Of a stretch of DNA of 64,000 nt, positions 16,617 to 24,901 are shown piece after piece. The notes below the pieces were generated by a model. It was not told where the DNA came from. It worked only from the letters and a program-made list of their open reading frames with translations, and did not search any database. Location: assembly GCA_910575665.1 (NCBI GenBank), contig CAJTFB010000012.1:33028-97027 (forward strand), read 5' to 3'. The translations under genes and the position numbers were made by a program. Source of the DNA: Eubacteriaceae bacterium (GTDB lineage Bacteria; Bacillota; Clostridia; Lachnospirales; Lachnospiraceae). How positions within the stretch are numbered: the first letter of the stretch is position 1; every line of letters begins with the position of its first letter.

Positions 16617-17393
16617 ATGGTATTATTGGGAATCCTTCTGCCCTTTATGGGGACGGCTGCGGGGGCGGCGTCGGTATTCTTTCTAAGGAACAAGATGAGC
16701 GACAAACTTCTGACGATCATGATGGGTTTTACCTCAGGGATTATGATGGCGGCGGCGGTCTGGTCTCTTCTGCTTCCGGCGATCGACATGTCTTCTTCCA
16801 TGGGAAAGTTTGCTTTTCTGCCAGCATCCGGTGGTTTTTTAGGGGGCGTGTTTTTCCTTTTGCTCCTGGACCGGGTGATCCCTCACATTCATGCCAGGAC
16901 GAACCAGAAAGAAGGGCCGGACAGCCAGCTGAAAAAAGTGACGATGATGGTGCTGGCAGTCACTCTGCACAACGTTCCAGAGGGGATGGCTGTGGGAGTT
17001 GTCTTTTCTAACTGTATGACAGGAGAGGGAGCGGTGGTTACTATGGCAGGTGCCTTCCTTTTAGCTGTGGGCATCGCCTTGCAGAACATTCCGGAGGGAG
17101 CGATTATCTCTGTGCCGCTGAGAGGATTTGGAAAAAGCAGGAAAAGAGCCTTTGGGTATGGCATGTTGTCTGGGGTGGTGGAACCTATCGGGGCGGTGTT
17201 TACTATTCTTCTCACAAAACAGATCCAGAATCTTCTCCCGTTTCTGCTGGCATTTGCCGCAGGGGCAATGGTATTTGTCATCATTGAAGAGCTGGTTCCG
17301 GAATCTTCGGGGGGAGAAGATTCGGATATGGGGACGATCGGTTTCGCGGTGGGATTTACGATTATGATGATACTGGATGTGGCACTTGGATGA
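16617..17393 (+). CDS. ZIP-family divalent metal transporter
   Basis: A 258-residue polytopic membrane protein with about eight hydrophobic segments. The ZIP metal-binding motifs are in adjacent helices: HNVPEGMAVG (about residue 120) and QNIPEGAIIS (about residue 160). A third, EELVPES, lies near residue 225. The short loop with HIHAR (about 90) is the usual His-containing variable loop. Length and motifs fit the GufA/ZupT-type bacterial group that imports zinc or iron. The ribosome-binding site is weak. It appears monocistronic. Confidence 0.88.
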   Translation: MVLLGILLPFMGTAAGAASVFFLRNKMSDKLLTIMMGFTSGIMMAAAVWSLLLPAIDMSSSMGKFAFLPASGGFLGGVFFLLLLDRVIPHIHARTNQKEGPDSQLKKVTMMVLAVTLHNVPEGMAVGVVFSNCMTGEGAVVTMAGAFLLAVGIALQNIPEGAIISVPLRGFGKSRKRAFGYGMLSGVVEPIGAVFTILLTKQIQNLLPFLLAFAAGAMVFVIIEELVPESSGGEDSDMGTIGFAVGFTIMMILDVALG

Positions 17394-17466
17394 AATAATA
17401 GTTCTTTTTTGTCCAGGCAGCCATATACTGTATATAGAAAGTCCAAATGGGAGGAGAGAAATTTGA

Positions 17467-18534
17467 ATGAATTATCTGCGGAAGATCATATATCTGAATG
17501 AATATAATGGGGGAGAGTATGGCAGCAGCATTGGCTTTGTGAAGTTATCAAAAAAGCAGACAAGACTTCGGATCGAGATTCAGCTGACAGGAAAAATATC
17601 TCTGCACCATCAGAAAATATATCTGCTTATAAAGAATAAGAACGTGGTAAATAAAATGTTTGCCGAAACGGTGACAGAGGAGGGGACAAGGATTGATATC
17701 AGCCTGGAGGAGCCGGCGGGGGAGGCACTGAAAGGCGATATCATAGGAATCATCATTGGCACAGAAAATGAGATTACATGCGGTGGAACACAGGACCACA
17801 GTATCAATCTTCTTGATTATGTGCGTCCAGAAAAAGTGAGGGCGGCAGCAGAGACGCTGGAGGATATGCCAGAGGAGGCACCAGATCAGGTTCCGAAGCT
17901 TTCGGAGCAAAAGACGGAAGAGCTGGAGATGATTTCAAAAGAGCCAGTTTTACAACAGGAGGTTTTGGATGAGACGGTTTCAGAGGAGTTAGTTCCAGAA
18001 GAGCAGACGATTCAGAAAACCTCCGAAGTGGAAACAGAAGCCCAGGGAGAGACTGGACAGGACATTCCACAGGAGACCCAGCCAGAGGCGGAGCCTGGAC
18101 TAGATGAAGAGGAAGAGGAGATCGTTCAGATAGAGATTGAGGCCGATCACGATGAGGCATACGAGTTCCGGAAAATTTTTTCCTCCCATCCGGGAATGTA
18201 TCCTTTTGATGATGATGAAATGGAAGTGTGCGTACAGATCTCCCCAGTGGATTTTTCCGATTTTCCCAAAGCGTTCTGGCGGATGGGAAGCAACTCCTTT
18301 CTGCTTCAGGGGTATTACAATTACAGACATCTGCTCCTGTCCCACACGAAAGAGAAGATCTACATCGGAATCCCAGGGCAGTATCACCGGAGGGATAAAT
18401 ATCTGGCGGATATGTTTGGGTTTGGCAGGTTTAAGGGAATACATAATAAGCAGATCCGGCTGGGGGATTTTGGATACTGGATGATGGAATTTGATATGCC
18501 TCAGTCGAAGGACGAAAAAATGTGCTGTCCGTAG
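17467..18534 (+). CDS. Two-domain protein of unknown function (Lachnospiraceae-type)
   Basis: A 355-residue protein without signal peptide. Residues 1-120 form a beta-rich domain (NGGEYGSSIGFVKL, KISLHHQKIYLLI). Residues 125-230 are an acidic Glu/Pro-rich linker. Residues 235-350 form a second domain with FPKAFWRMGSNSFLLQGYYN, HTKEKIYIGIPGQYHRRDKY and FGFGRF. I recall similar proteins annotated with a DUF (possibly DUF6128) in Lachnospiraceae but cannot confirm it. GGAGGAGAG lies 8 bp before the ATG. Function unknown. Confidence 0.65.
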   Translation: MNYLRKIIYLNEYNGGEYGSSIGFVKLSKKQTRLRIEIQLTGKISLHHQKIYLLIKNKNVVNKMFAETVTEEGTRIDISLEEPAGEALKGDIIGIIIGTENEITCGGTQDHSINLLDYVRPEKVRAAAETLEDMPEEAPDQVPKLSEQKTEELEMISKEPVLQQEVLDETVSEELVPEEQTIQKTSEVETEAQGETGQDIPQETQPEAEPGLDEEEEEIVQIEIEADHDEAYEFRKIFSSHPGMYPFDDDEMEVCVQISPVDFSDFPKAFWRMGSNSFLLQGYYNYRHLLLSHTKEKIYIGIPGQYHRRDKYLADMFGFGRFKGIHNKQIRLGDFGYWMMEFDMPQSKDEKMCCP

Positions 18535-18553
18535 ATTATGTTGATACAATAAA

Positions 18554-18606
18554 AAAGGAGCTCCCTGCGCCAGCGGTTTACAGCCGGTAGTGCAGGGAGC
18601 TCCTTT
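18554..18606. terminator. Bidirectional terminator between convergent genes
   Basis: AAAGGAGCTCCCTGC (18554-18568) and GCAGGGAGCTCCTTT (18592-18606) are perfect 15-bp inverted copies. A-runs and T-runs flank the stem on both sides, so it can end transcription from either direction. Confidence 0.9.
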
Positions 18607-18640
18607 ATGCTAAACCATCCAAAACTTAATTTCTGCTGTA

Positions 18641-20521
18641 TTAAGATATACCGTATTTTTCTCTCCAGTACCCCACCTGAAGGAGATAGGCAAGCATCTG
18701 GGGACCAGCCATGAGCTGGCCATACCAGGGCTTTCCGTAATCGCTGGGGCTCTTTAGAAAAGTTTCCAGTTTGCAGCGGTCAACGATGCCGGAGAGCGGG
18801 GAGTTAGTCCGGTCCAGCATTTCCATGAGCCGTCCCGCCAGCAGACGTTCATAGGCAGGATCATAGGTTTTTGGATAGGGACTCTTCTTTCGGTAAAGGA
18901 CGGAATCCGGAAGAAGACCTTTTCCGGCTTCCTGCAGAAGGCTTTTTGTCCTTCCGTTATGGCATTTCATCTCCCAGGGGATATTATAAACATATCCCAG
19001 AATCCGTGGATCTGCAAAGGGAACTCTCGCCTCCAGGCCGGAGTACATGCTGGCGCGGTCCATGCGGTTTAGAAGGGTCATCATGAACCAGCGGACATTG
19101 AGCCATGCGATTTCCCGGCGCCTTGCTTCCTCCGGGCTGTCCTCGCTGCAGCGGGGAGTATGTTCCAGAGTTTCCAGGTAGGCATGCTGGGAATATTCTT
19201 CCATATGAAGATGATGGGCAAAATCATCCTTTAGCAGAGCCTTTCTTGCGTCCATGTCCCATGACCAGGGAAAGGTGTTTTTGTTCCACATATCCTTTCT
19301 GTGGAACCAGGGATATCCGCCAAAAATTTCATCCGCGCACTCCCCGGTCAGCGCCACCTGATTGGATTTTGACACCAGCTCACAAAAATACAGCATAGAA
19401 GATTCTACGTCTGCCATACAGGGAAAATCCCTGGCGTCAACAGCTTTGTACAGGTAATCCGCCTGGGTCTGGTTGTCGCATTCCAGAAAAGTGTGATGGC
19501 TTCCAATGTGCTCTGCCATTTCCGCGGCAAAAGGCCGGTCCAGGGAGGACTGGAACGCATTTGCCTGAAAGTTTTTCTGGTTATCCTTAAAATCAAAAGA
19601 AAAGGTGTTCAGCGTCCGGCCCCGCTCTTTTAGATGTTTCTGGCAGATGGCAGAGACCAGGGAACTGTCCAGTCCCCCGGACAAAAAGCTGCATATGGGA
19701 ATATCCGATACCATCTGGCGCCGGATGCTGTCCTCGATCAGCCATTTCACCTTTTCCACTGTATCAGAATAAGAGTCTCTGTGGGGATGTGCTTCCAGCG
19801 ACCAGAAGAATTGCTTCTGGCAGTTGTAATAAGGAGCATTCGGAGCAGCTGAAAAGGTCAGGTATTCCCCGGGAAGGACTTCCTTCATGTTTTTAAAACC
19901 GCCCTTTCCCGGAGTTCTCGCCGGTCCCAGGGTAAATATCTCATTCCAGCATTCCCTGTCTGCCTCCGCAGGTACGCCATAGGCAAAGATTGCCTTGGGT
20001 TCTGAAGCAAAAATCACAGTATCTTGATGTTCCTGATAAAAAAGAGGCTTTACTCCCAGGGGATCCCTGGCCAGCAGCATTTCGCCGCTCATGTGATCGT
20101 AGATTGAAAAAGCAAAAATCCCATTCACCCTGGAAAAAAAGGCGGTTCCCATGGCGAGATAGCCGTTCAGGATCACCTCTGTGTCGCATTTGGTGTTCCA
20201 GCGCAGTGAGTAGGAGGAAAGGTTGTTCCGGAGTTCCTCGGTGTTGTAGATCTCACCATTGTATACAATGGTGGCAGTTTTTCCGTGAAAGGAAGCGGTC
20301 ATAGGCTGGGCGCCTCCCTGGATATCCCGAATGGATAATCTGGTGTGGGCGAGACCGGCGTGGTTGTACAGAAGTACATGCTGATCGTTTGGGCCCCGGT
20401 GGACAAGACTGTTCCTCATTTTTTCCAGTGTGCCATACCATTTATTTTTCCTGCTTCTGCCACCGTATTCCGGGGCAAGAAAATCATATTTGTTTTGATA
20501 AAAACCTGCGATACCGCACAT
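18641..20521 (-). CDS. asnB: Asparagine synthase (glutamine-hydrolysing)
   Basis: A 626-residue two-domain amidotransferase. It starts MCGIAGFY, so Cys2 is the glutaminase nucleophile. RLSIRD and YNGEIYN are class-II glutaminase motifs. The synthetase domain has FLSGGLDSSLVSA (the SGGxDS pyrophosphate loop) and later LTGECADEIFGGYPW. It makes asparagine from aspartate, glutamine and ATP. AAAGGAG precedes the start. Its start is 19 bp from the end of dpaB on the same strand, so it is probably cotranscribed with dpaAB and may have a sporulation-stage role, like YisO in Bacillus (inference). Confidence 0.94.
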   Translation of the reverse strand: MCGIAGFYQNKYDFLAPEYGGRSRKNKWYGTLEKMRNSLVHRGPNDQHVLLYNHAGLAHTRLSIRDIQGGAQPMTASFHGKTATIVYNGEIYNTEELRNNLSSYSLRWNTKCDTEVILNGYLAMGTAFFSRVNGIFAFSIYDHMSGEMLLARDPLGVKPLFYQEHQDTVIFASEPKAIFAYGVPAEADRECWNEIFTLGPARTPGKGGFKNMKEVLPGEYLTFSAAPNAPYYNCQKQFFWSLEAHPHRDSYSDTVEKVKWLIEDSIRRQMVSDIPICSFLSGGLDSSLVSAICQKHLKERGRTLNTFSFDFKDNQKNFQANAFQSSLDRPFAAEMAEHIGSHHTFLECDNQTQADYLYKAVDARDFPCMADVESSMLYFCELVSKSNQVALTGECADEIFGGYPWFHRKDMWNKNTFPWSWDMDARKALLKDDFAHHLHMEEYSQHAYLETLEHTPRCSEDSPEEARRREIAWLNVRWFMMTLLNRMDRASMYSGLEARVPFADPRILGYVYNIPWEMKCHNGRTKSLLQEAGKGLLPDSVLYRKKSPYPKTYDPAYERLLAGRLMEMLDRTNSPLSGIVDRCKLETFLKSPSDYGKPWYGQLMAGPQMLAYLLQVGYWREKYGIS

Positions 20522-20540
20522 TTGCTATGCTCCTTTCGGA

Positions 20541-21140
20541 TTATTTCGGACAGGGACCCTGAATGACCGGCTGCATCTGGCAGCTGTTCAGAGCCTGGCT
20601 GATGGTATCAGTCAGGAACTCCATATGAGCGATCATAGAGTTTGGCTTTGCCTTATAATTATCCTGTCCGAAAGGAATAAAATATATATTTTTCGTATTT
20701 AATAGTATCCCAATGTTTTTCAGATTCATTCCCAGAGCATCGTTGGTAGAGAGTGCTACTACCAAAGGACGGTTGTTTCTGAGATGTGCTTTTGCGGCCA
20801 TGAGCACAGGCGTATCGGAGATACCATTGGCGAGCTTAGAGAGGGTATTTCCGGTACAGGGTGCGATGACCAGGAGGTCAAAAAGGGCGCCTGGTCCGAT
20901 GGGTTCGGCGTCGGGGATTGTAGTGATGGGCTTCTTGCCGGTGATCTCCTCAGCGCGTTTTAGAAAATCCGCGCACTTGCCAAACCGGCTGTCCGTAGAA
21001 GCGGCGTGGTCAGAAAAGATCGGATACAGGTTGGCTCCTGTCTCTGCCAGTTTCTGCAGCTCCTGAAACACTTTTTCATACGTGCAGTAGGAACCGGTGA
21101 TGGCGATTCCAATATTCTTATTTGATAAATCTACAGACAT
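20541..21140 (-). CDS. dpaB: Dipicolinate synthase subunit B
   Basis: A 199-residue flavoprotein-like protein (SpoVFB). NIGIAITGSYCTYEKVF is the N-terminal nucleotide-binding loop, LLVIAPCTGNTLSKLANGISD is the conserved central segment, and HLRNNRPLVVALSTNDALG follows. With DpaA it makes dipicolinic acid in the mother cell, which is accumulated in the spore core. AAAGGAAA lies upstream of the ATG. It follows dpaA by 57 bp on the same strand. Confidence 0.92.
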   Translation of the reverse strand: MSVDLSNKNIGIAITGSYCTYEKVFQELQKLAETGANLYPIFSDHAASTDSRFGKCADFLKRAEEITGKKPITTIPDAEPIGPGALFDLLVIAPCTGNTLSKLANGISDTPVLMAAKAHLRNNRPLVVALSTNDALGMNLKNIGILLNTKNIYFIPFGQDNYKAKPNSMIAHMEFLTDTISQALNSCQMQPVIQGPCPK

Positions 21141-21197
21141 AATTCATTTCCTTTCTAAATATATTATGGATGATAACTTCTGTTTTACCTCCACTCC

Positions 21198-22001
21198 CTA
21201 AAGGTGGAAGTGATGGCAGATTTCATTGGCAATTAGGCGCCCAGCAGTTTTGGGCGCATATTTTCCCGGAATCCCCGGGCAGTTGACCAGATGTTCAGAC
21301 AAAGGAAGAGGCAGTGCCAGTGGACCAGAAGCGACCTGAAAGACTATGCAGTATTCCGGGAAGCAGTGCCACAGCTCATCCCCCAAAGGCTGGCCGGGAA
21401 CTGTATTGATCAGTGTATTGATCTCTTTTAATCCAGGATGCTCCTGGAACACACTTTTGTCCGGTATGATTTTAAAATGATGCGACCGGGCGGCTTTTAA
21501 AGCGGCGGGATCTGTGTCATAAATGTATATTTCCTCCGTAAAATTATGGAGGATAGCGGCGATTTCCCTGCCACACCTTCCGTAACCGATGATTAGAGTA
21601 CGGAAGTCACCGGCGGAAAACGGGGTTTGGGCAAACAAATGAACCAATAGCCCCTCAGCGGTGAGCTTTGCATTTTTTTCTGCGAGGCCGGGAGCCGTAA
21701 GTACATCATAATATTTTATGCTATGGTCGGTGCACCACTGTGTGACAGTTTCTGGAAGTGCCCCGCCCACCAGAATGTGGGAAGAGGTTAGAAGTCCTAA
21801 GAAGCTGTCGATATGAAGAGTGGGTTTCAGGGAAGTGTTCATAAACTGCTGATCTTTGGTAAAGGGGATTCCGCAGAGGATCAGACCGGAATCTGCGATT
21901 TCCTCCCAGGAAGAACAGCGTTGGGCGCCTTTTTTTCCTAATTCTGCGCATACATATTCCATTCGCTCGTCCCCTGGGAGGACTGAGATTGATGGCTGCA
22001 T
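21198..22001 (-). CDS. dpaA: Dipicolinate synthase subunit A
   Basis: A 267-residue NAD(P)-binding protein (SpoVFA). ISVLPGDERMEYVCAELG opens the protein, and LIIGYGRCGREIAAIL is the Rossmann loop, with INTLINTVPG downstream. I chose ATG 22001 because AGGAGTGATCCC sits right upstream and the product matches DpaA at its N-terminus; a 50-residue longer frame has no site. It heads the apparent dpaA-dpaB-asnB operon, which runs opposite to the SRP RNA gene. A mother-cell sigma factor promoter is expected but I could not identify one firmly. Confidence 0.92.
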   Translation of the reverse strand: MQPSISVLPGDERMEYVCAELGKKGAQRCSSWEEIADSGLILCGIPFTKDQQFMNTSLKPTLHIDSFLGLLTSSHILVGGALPETVTQWCTDHSIKYYDVLTAPGLAEKNAKLTAEGLLVHLFAQTPFSAGDFRTLIIGYGRCGREIAAILHNFTEEIYIYDTDPAALKAARSHHFKIIPDKSVFQEHPGLKEINTLINTVPGQPLGDELWHCFPEYCIVFQVASGPLALPLPLSEHLVNCPGIPGKYAPKTAGRLIANEICHHFHL

Positions 22002-22065
22002 GGGATCACTCCTGATAGAGTGTTTAAAAACAATATATGTCAGTTGTTTTTTGGGTGTGAAAATC

Positions 22066-22094
22066 TTGACATAAACATGAAAAACATATATACT
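22066..22094 (+). promoter_or_regulatory. Consensus sigma-A promoter for the SRP RNA
   Basis: TTGACA (22066-22071), a 17-bp spacer and TATACT (22089-22094) form a near-perfect sigma-A promoter. Transcription would begin near 22101, about 90 nt before the recognisable SRP RNA, so a processed precursor is implied. Confidence 0.8.
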
Positions 22095-22191
22095 TATTTT
22101 ATGTGAGACGATGGCGGTGTGCGCCGTCAGGTTACTCACATTTCTAAACATGCCGCCACAGGCGGCACAACGATTTCATATTTGTTAAGAT

Positions 22192-22458
22192 TTCCGTGCA
22201 GCCGGGGAGATAGCGGTGCCCTGTACCTGCAATCCGCTATAGCAGGGGTGTTGTCTTGCCTAGGGTCTTTCGATGAGGAGCTGCCCTTTATAAGTGGCGT
22301 TGACATTCGGGTCTTACGCAACAGGAACTTGTGAACCGTGTCAGGTCAGGAATGAAGCAGCACTAAGCAAACCTTCTTGTGTGTCGTAGGGGTGCCTGAA
22401 TCGAGTTAACTGTAGAGGTAACGTCTTCTGAAATTGATTCGAAGCAGGGCGCACGGAT
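22192..22458 (+). ncRNA. ffs: Signal recognition particle RNA (large, Bacillus-type scRNA)
   Basis: The helix 8 signature GTGTCAGGTCAGGAATGAAG with GCAGCACTAAGC lies at 22338-22369. The 5' domain GGAGATAGCGGTGCCCTGTA matches the Alu-like part of Firmicute scRNA. The ends pair (CCGTGC at 22194-22199 with GCACGG at 22451-22456). The length of about 267 nt fits the large form. The RNA binds Ffh and targets membrane proteins. The exact ends are approximate. Confidence 0.92.
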
Positions 22459-22470
22459 TATTTTATTTTT

Positions 22471-22533
22471 GTGGCTGGTGATCTGGAGAAGCGCTGGGGT
22501 GCATTCATAACCATATCAGAGCCACCATTATTT
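22471..22533 (+). terminator. Stem-loop downstream of the SRP RNA
   Basis: GTGGCT (22471-22476) pairs with AGCCAC (22520-22525), and GGTGAT pairs with ATCA on the inside. TTATTTT follows. It probably ends the SRP RNA precursor or forms a 3' processing stem. Confidence 0.5.
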
Positions 22534-22549
22534 TACGAGGTTGCCAAAC

Positions 22550-24868
22550 ATGGATAATAAAGCTCAATTAGCGCTAAATAGCATGAATTCTATAAGCAGT
22601 GGTACTCTTCTGTACGAGAAGGGAGATCCTGTGGATTCCATCAGTCTTCTGGTCAAAGGAAGAGTCGAAGCAGTAGCAGGCGGTGTGTGCACCGTTCTGG
22701 CATCCGGAAATTTCCTTGGCATATGTGATGTGGAGCGGGGGATGCACCAGTTTACATATACGGCGAAGGATGATGCCGTTGTTTTTGTATTGCCAGTCAA
22801 CGGTCTGGATAGCGTGCGTAAATTATTAGTAGCAAAGCCAGAGTATTGCGGTCTTCTTGTTACATCGCTGAACTTTTTTATTACCGAGCTGTATAAAAGA
22901 CAGACTCAGCTCAAGGGAGAATGCGTGAAGCTGCATGAATTTATCCTTCAGAATTATGAATTGTGTGAAGAAGTTGGAAAGAGCAGTGATATTGCCGTAG
23001 AGACAGGAAATCCCCGGGAGAAGCTGGAGAGATACTCTGGTGAAGAAGTAACATTAAATGATAAGACAGAGTATTATCTTCACTGTGGGAAGCTTCCCAT
23101 CGAGGTTCAGAAAAAATATTTCAGCGGCAGTGATTACATCGCCTTATTCCATTTCCAGGAGCAGTGTCTGGTAATCCGGTCTTTGGTAAAGGGATGTTCA
23201 GCTTATGGAAACAATTTGTTTAAATATTTCCGCAGCCTGATCATGGACGAGGACAGTGTTTTCAATACCATGGGTAAATTGGCACTGGCTATGTTGGAAA
23301 AAGGGACAAAAAATGCATTGCTGGATCGTGCTGTGGATGAGGTCGTGGAGAAGATCAATGACACAGAGTCCTATCTGGTAGAGAAAGCTGGATTGGAAAT
23401 TCAGCTCGATAGAGAGCGGATGGAAAGGCTTTATTTTGCTCTTTTATCTGGAGATGCGACTGGGGGAGAAGAGCGGGAAGATTTTGAGACACCAGGGGTT
23501 GAGTTTTTATATGATTCTCTGGAACAGATCACAGAGTATGCAACGGTTCATCTCAAGGTAAAGAGTGAATTTAAGGAAAATATTGGAAAGTTTATAGAGT
23601 TAAAAGATAAATTTGAAAAGACGCCGGAGGCGACAGCCCTAAGAAAACAGATTACATCTGGCTTTTTTGAAATATATGAAGCGGTGGCGTTCCGAAGCTT
23701 TGGGGACAGAGACATACCTTTAGCGGTGAAACTGTTTTTGGATTATGGATTTGTCAGTGAAAAACTTTTGACAGAAGAAGAACTTCAAACCCTTCTATCG
23801 TTGCGGCGTGAAAAATATAAAAAAGAAAATGGCTGCCGTGTCTATACGATGCGGAAGTGGCTGAAAGCAGTCTATGACGGCGTAAAGGAAGCCTCCAAGA
23901 ACGAGTATGACATGGATTATGAAGAGACGCTTCGCCAGCTTGTGAAAGAAAAGAGATTGGAGAAAAAGGATGTTCCAGGGGAACTGGCGGATAAGGAAAA
24001 AAGAATGCGTTTTGAGTGCCAGAATCTTTTCCGCTATGCAGACCGTGTTGTCAGCGGAAATATCAGTGCCTTTGTTCCGGTGCTCTGCTCCGATGGAATA
24101 TTTGGAAGCATAAGCAATTCTTATATCACAGAGGCGAAGATCAATGCGGCAGTGGAAAAACTTGAGGAAGTGGATTATTCCATTTTTTACCGTGATCGTC
24201 TGGCTGCTTTCGAAGAGATCGACGTTATGAAAGCGACAGTGATCGACCGTATTCCGCCGGATGTTATTTTGTTTCCAGTATATGGAAAGAATTGTATTAT
24301 GTGGCAGGATATTACTGGAAAGCGGCGAAGCTCCAAAGGTCGTATCCTTATTCCTATTTTATTTGAAAAGGATCTGGAGATGGAGATGGTCAGAGCCCTT
24401 GCGGCTTTCCGCTGGGAAAAATGCCGTACCGACATGGGGAACCGATGGAACGATTTCCGGTATCCGTCGCTCACCAGTGAGTACACAGACTATCTGCAGT
24501 TTTACCGGAAGAATAGCGAGCTGACCCAGGAGAGAAAGACAAAGATCCGGGCACAGCTACAGCAGTGCAACAACAAACACAAAGAGGTATTTGTGAAAGA
24601 TTATATGGACTGGGTTCTGCGGGAAGCCAGAGGAGCGATGAAACTCAGCCGGGTGGCGAGAAATATATTGTTTACTTACTGTCCGCTGTCGGCCGGAATA
24701 TTTAAGAACTTAGAAGGGCAGACGGTGTATGCCGAGGCGGCGAAAAAGTATATTCGGGAGAACCGGGCAGCGCGGAAGAATCAAGAAATGCTGATCCACA
24801 AGTTTGAAAAGGAAGGAATCGAGATTCCAGAGGAAGTACAGAAAACATCCGAATTTTTGAGAGGTTGA
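22550..24868 (+). CDS. Large protein with N-terminal cyclic-nucleotide-binding-like domain
   Basis: A 772-residue cytosolic protein. Residues 10-115 have the CRP/cNMP-binding beta-roll pattern: ISSGTLLYEKGDPVDSISLL, then VKGRVEAVAGG, SGNFLGICDVE and FTYTAKDDAVVFVLPVNG. The usual phosphate-cassette Arg is not obvious, so ligand binding is uncertain. The remaining 650 residues are helical with no DNA-binding domain I can see. ATG 22550 is chosen because ACGAGG is 9 bp upstream; a TTG at 22541 abuts that site. It is 33 bp before a TPR/pseudo-AAA+ gene on the same strand. Function unknown; a sensor or scaffold is plausible. Confidence 0.65.
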   Translation: MDNKAQLALNSMNSISSGTLLYEKGDPVDSISLLVKGRVEAVAGGVCTVLASGNFLGICDVERGMHQFTYTAKDDAVVFVLPVNGLDSVRKLLVAKPEYCGLLVTSLNFFITELYKRQTQLKGECVKLHEFILQNYELCEEVGKSSDIAVETGNPREKLERYSGEEVTLNDKTEYYLHCGKLPIEVQKKYFSGSDYIALFHFQEQCLVIRSLVKGCSAYGNNLFKYFRSLIMDEDSVFNTMGKLALAMLEKGTKNALLDRAVDEVVEKINDTESYLVEKAGLEIQLDRERMERLYFALLSGDATGGEEREDFETPGVEFLYDSLEQITEYATVHLKVKSEFKENIGKFIELKDKFEKTPEATALRKQITSGFFEIYEAVAFRSFGDRDIPLAVKLFLDYGFVSEKLLTEEELQTLLSLRREKYKKENGCRVYTMRKWLKAVYDGVKEASKNEYDMDYEETLRQLVKEKRLEKKDVPGELADKEKRMRFECQNLFRYADRVVSGNISAFVPVLCSDGIFGSISNSYITEAKINAAVEKLEEVDYSIFYRDRLAAFEEIDVMKATVIDRIPPDVILFPVYGKNCIMWQDITGKRRSSKGRILIPILFEKDLEMEMVRALAAFRWEKCRTDMGNRWNDFRYPSLTSEYTDYLQFYRKNSELTQERKTKIRAQLQQCNNKHKEVFVKDYMDWVLREARGAMKLSRVARNILFTYCPLSAGIFKNLEGQTVYAEAAKKYIRENRAARKNQEMLIHKFEKEGIEIPEEVQKTSEFLRG

Positions 24869-24901
24869 GTTCAGTCTGATACGGAGCAGAGTGAGGTTGT
24901 T

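Noticed and set aside
22002..22110. Mother-cell sigma-E or sigma-K promoter before dpaA
   Set aside because: A CATATATT-like -10 is visible on the minus strand, but no convincing -35 lies at the right distance.
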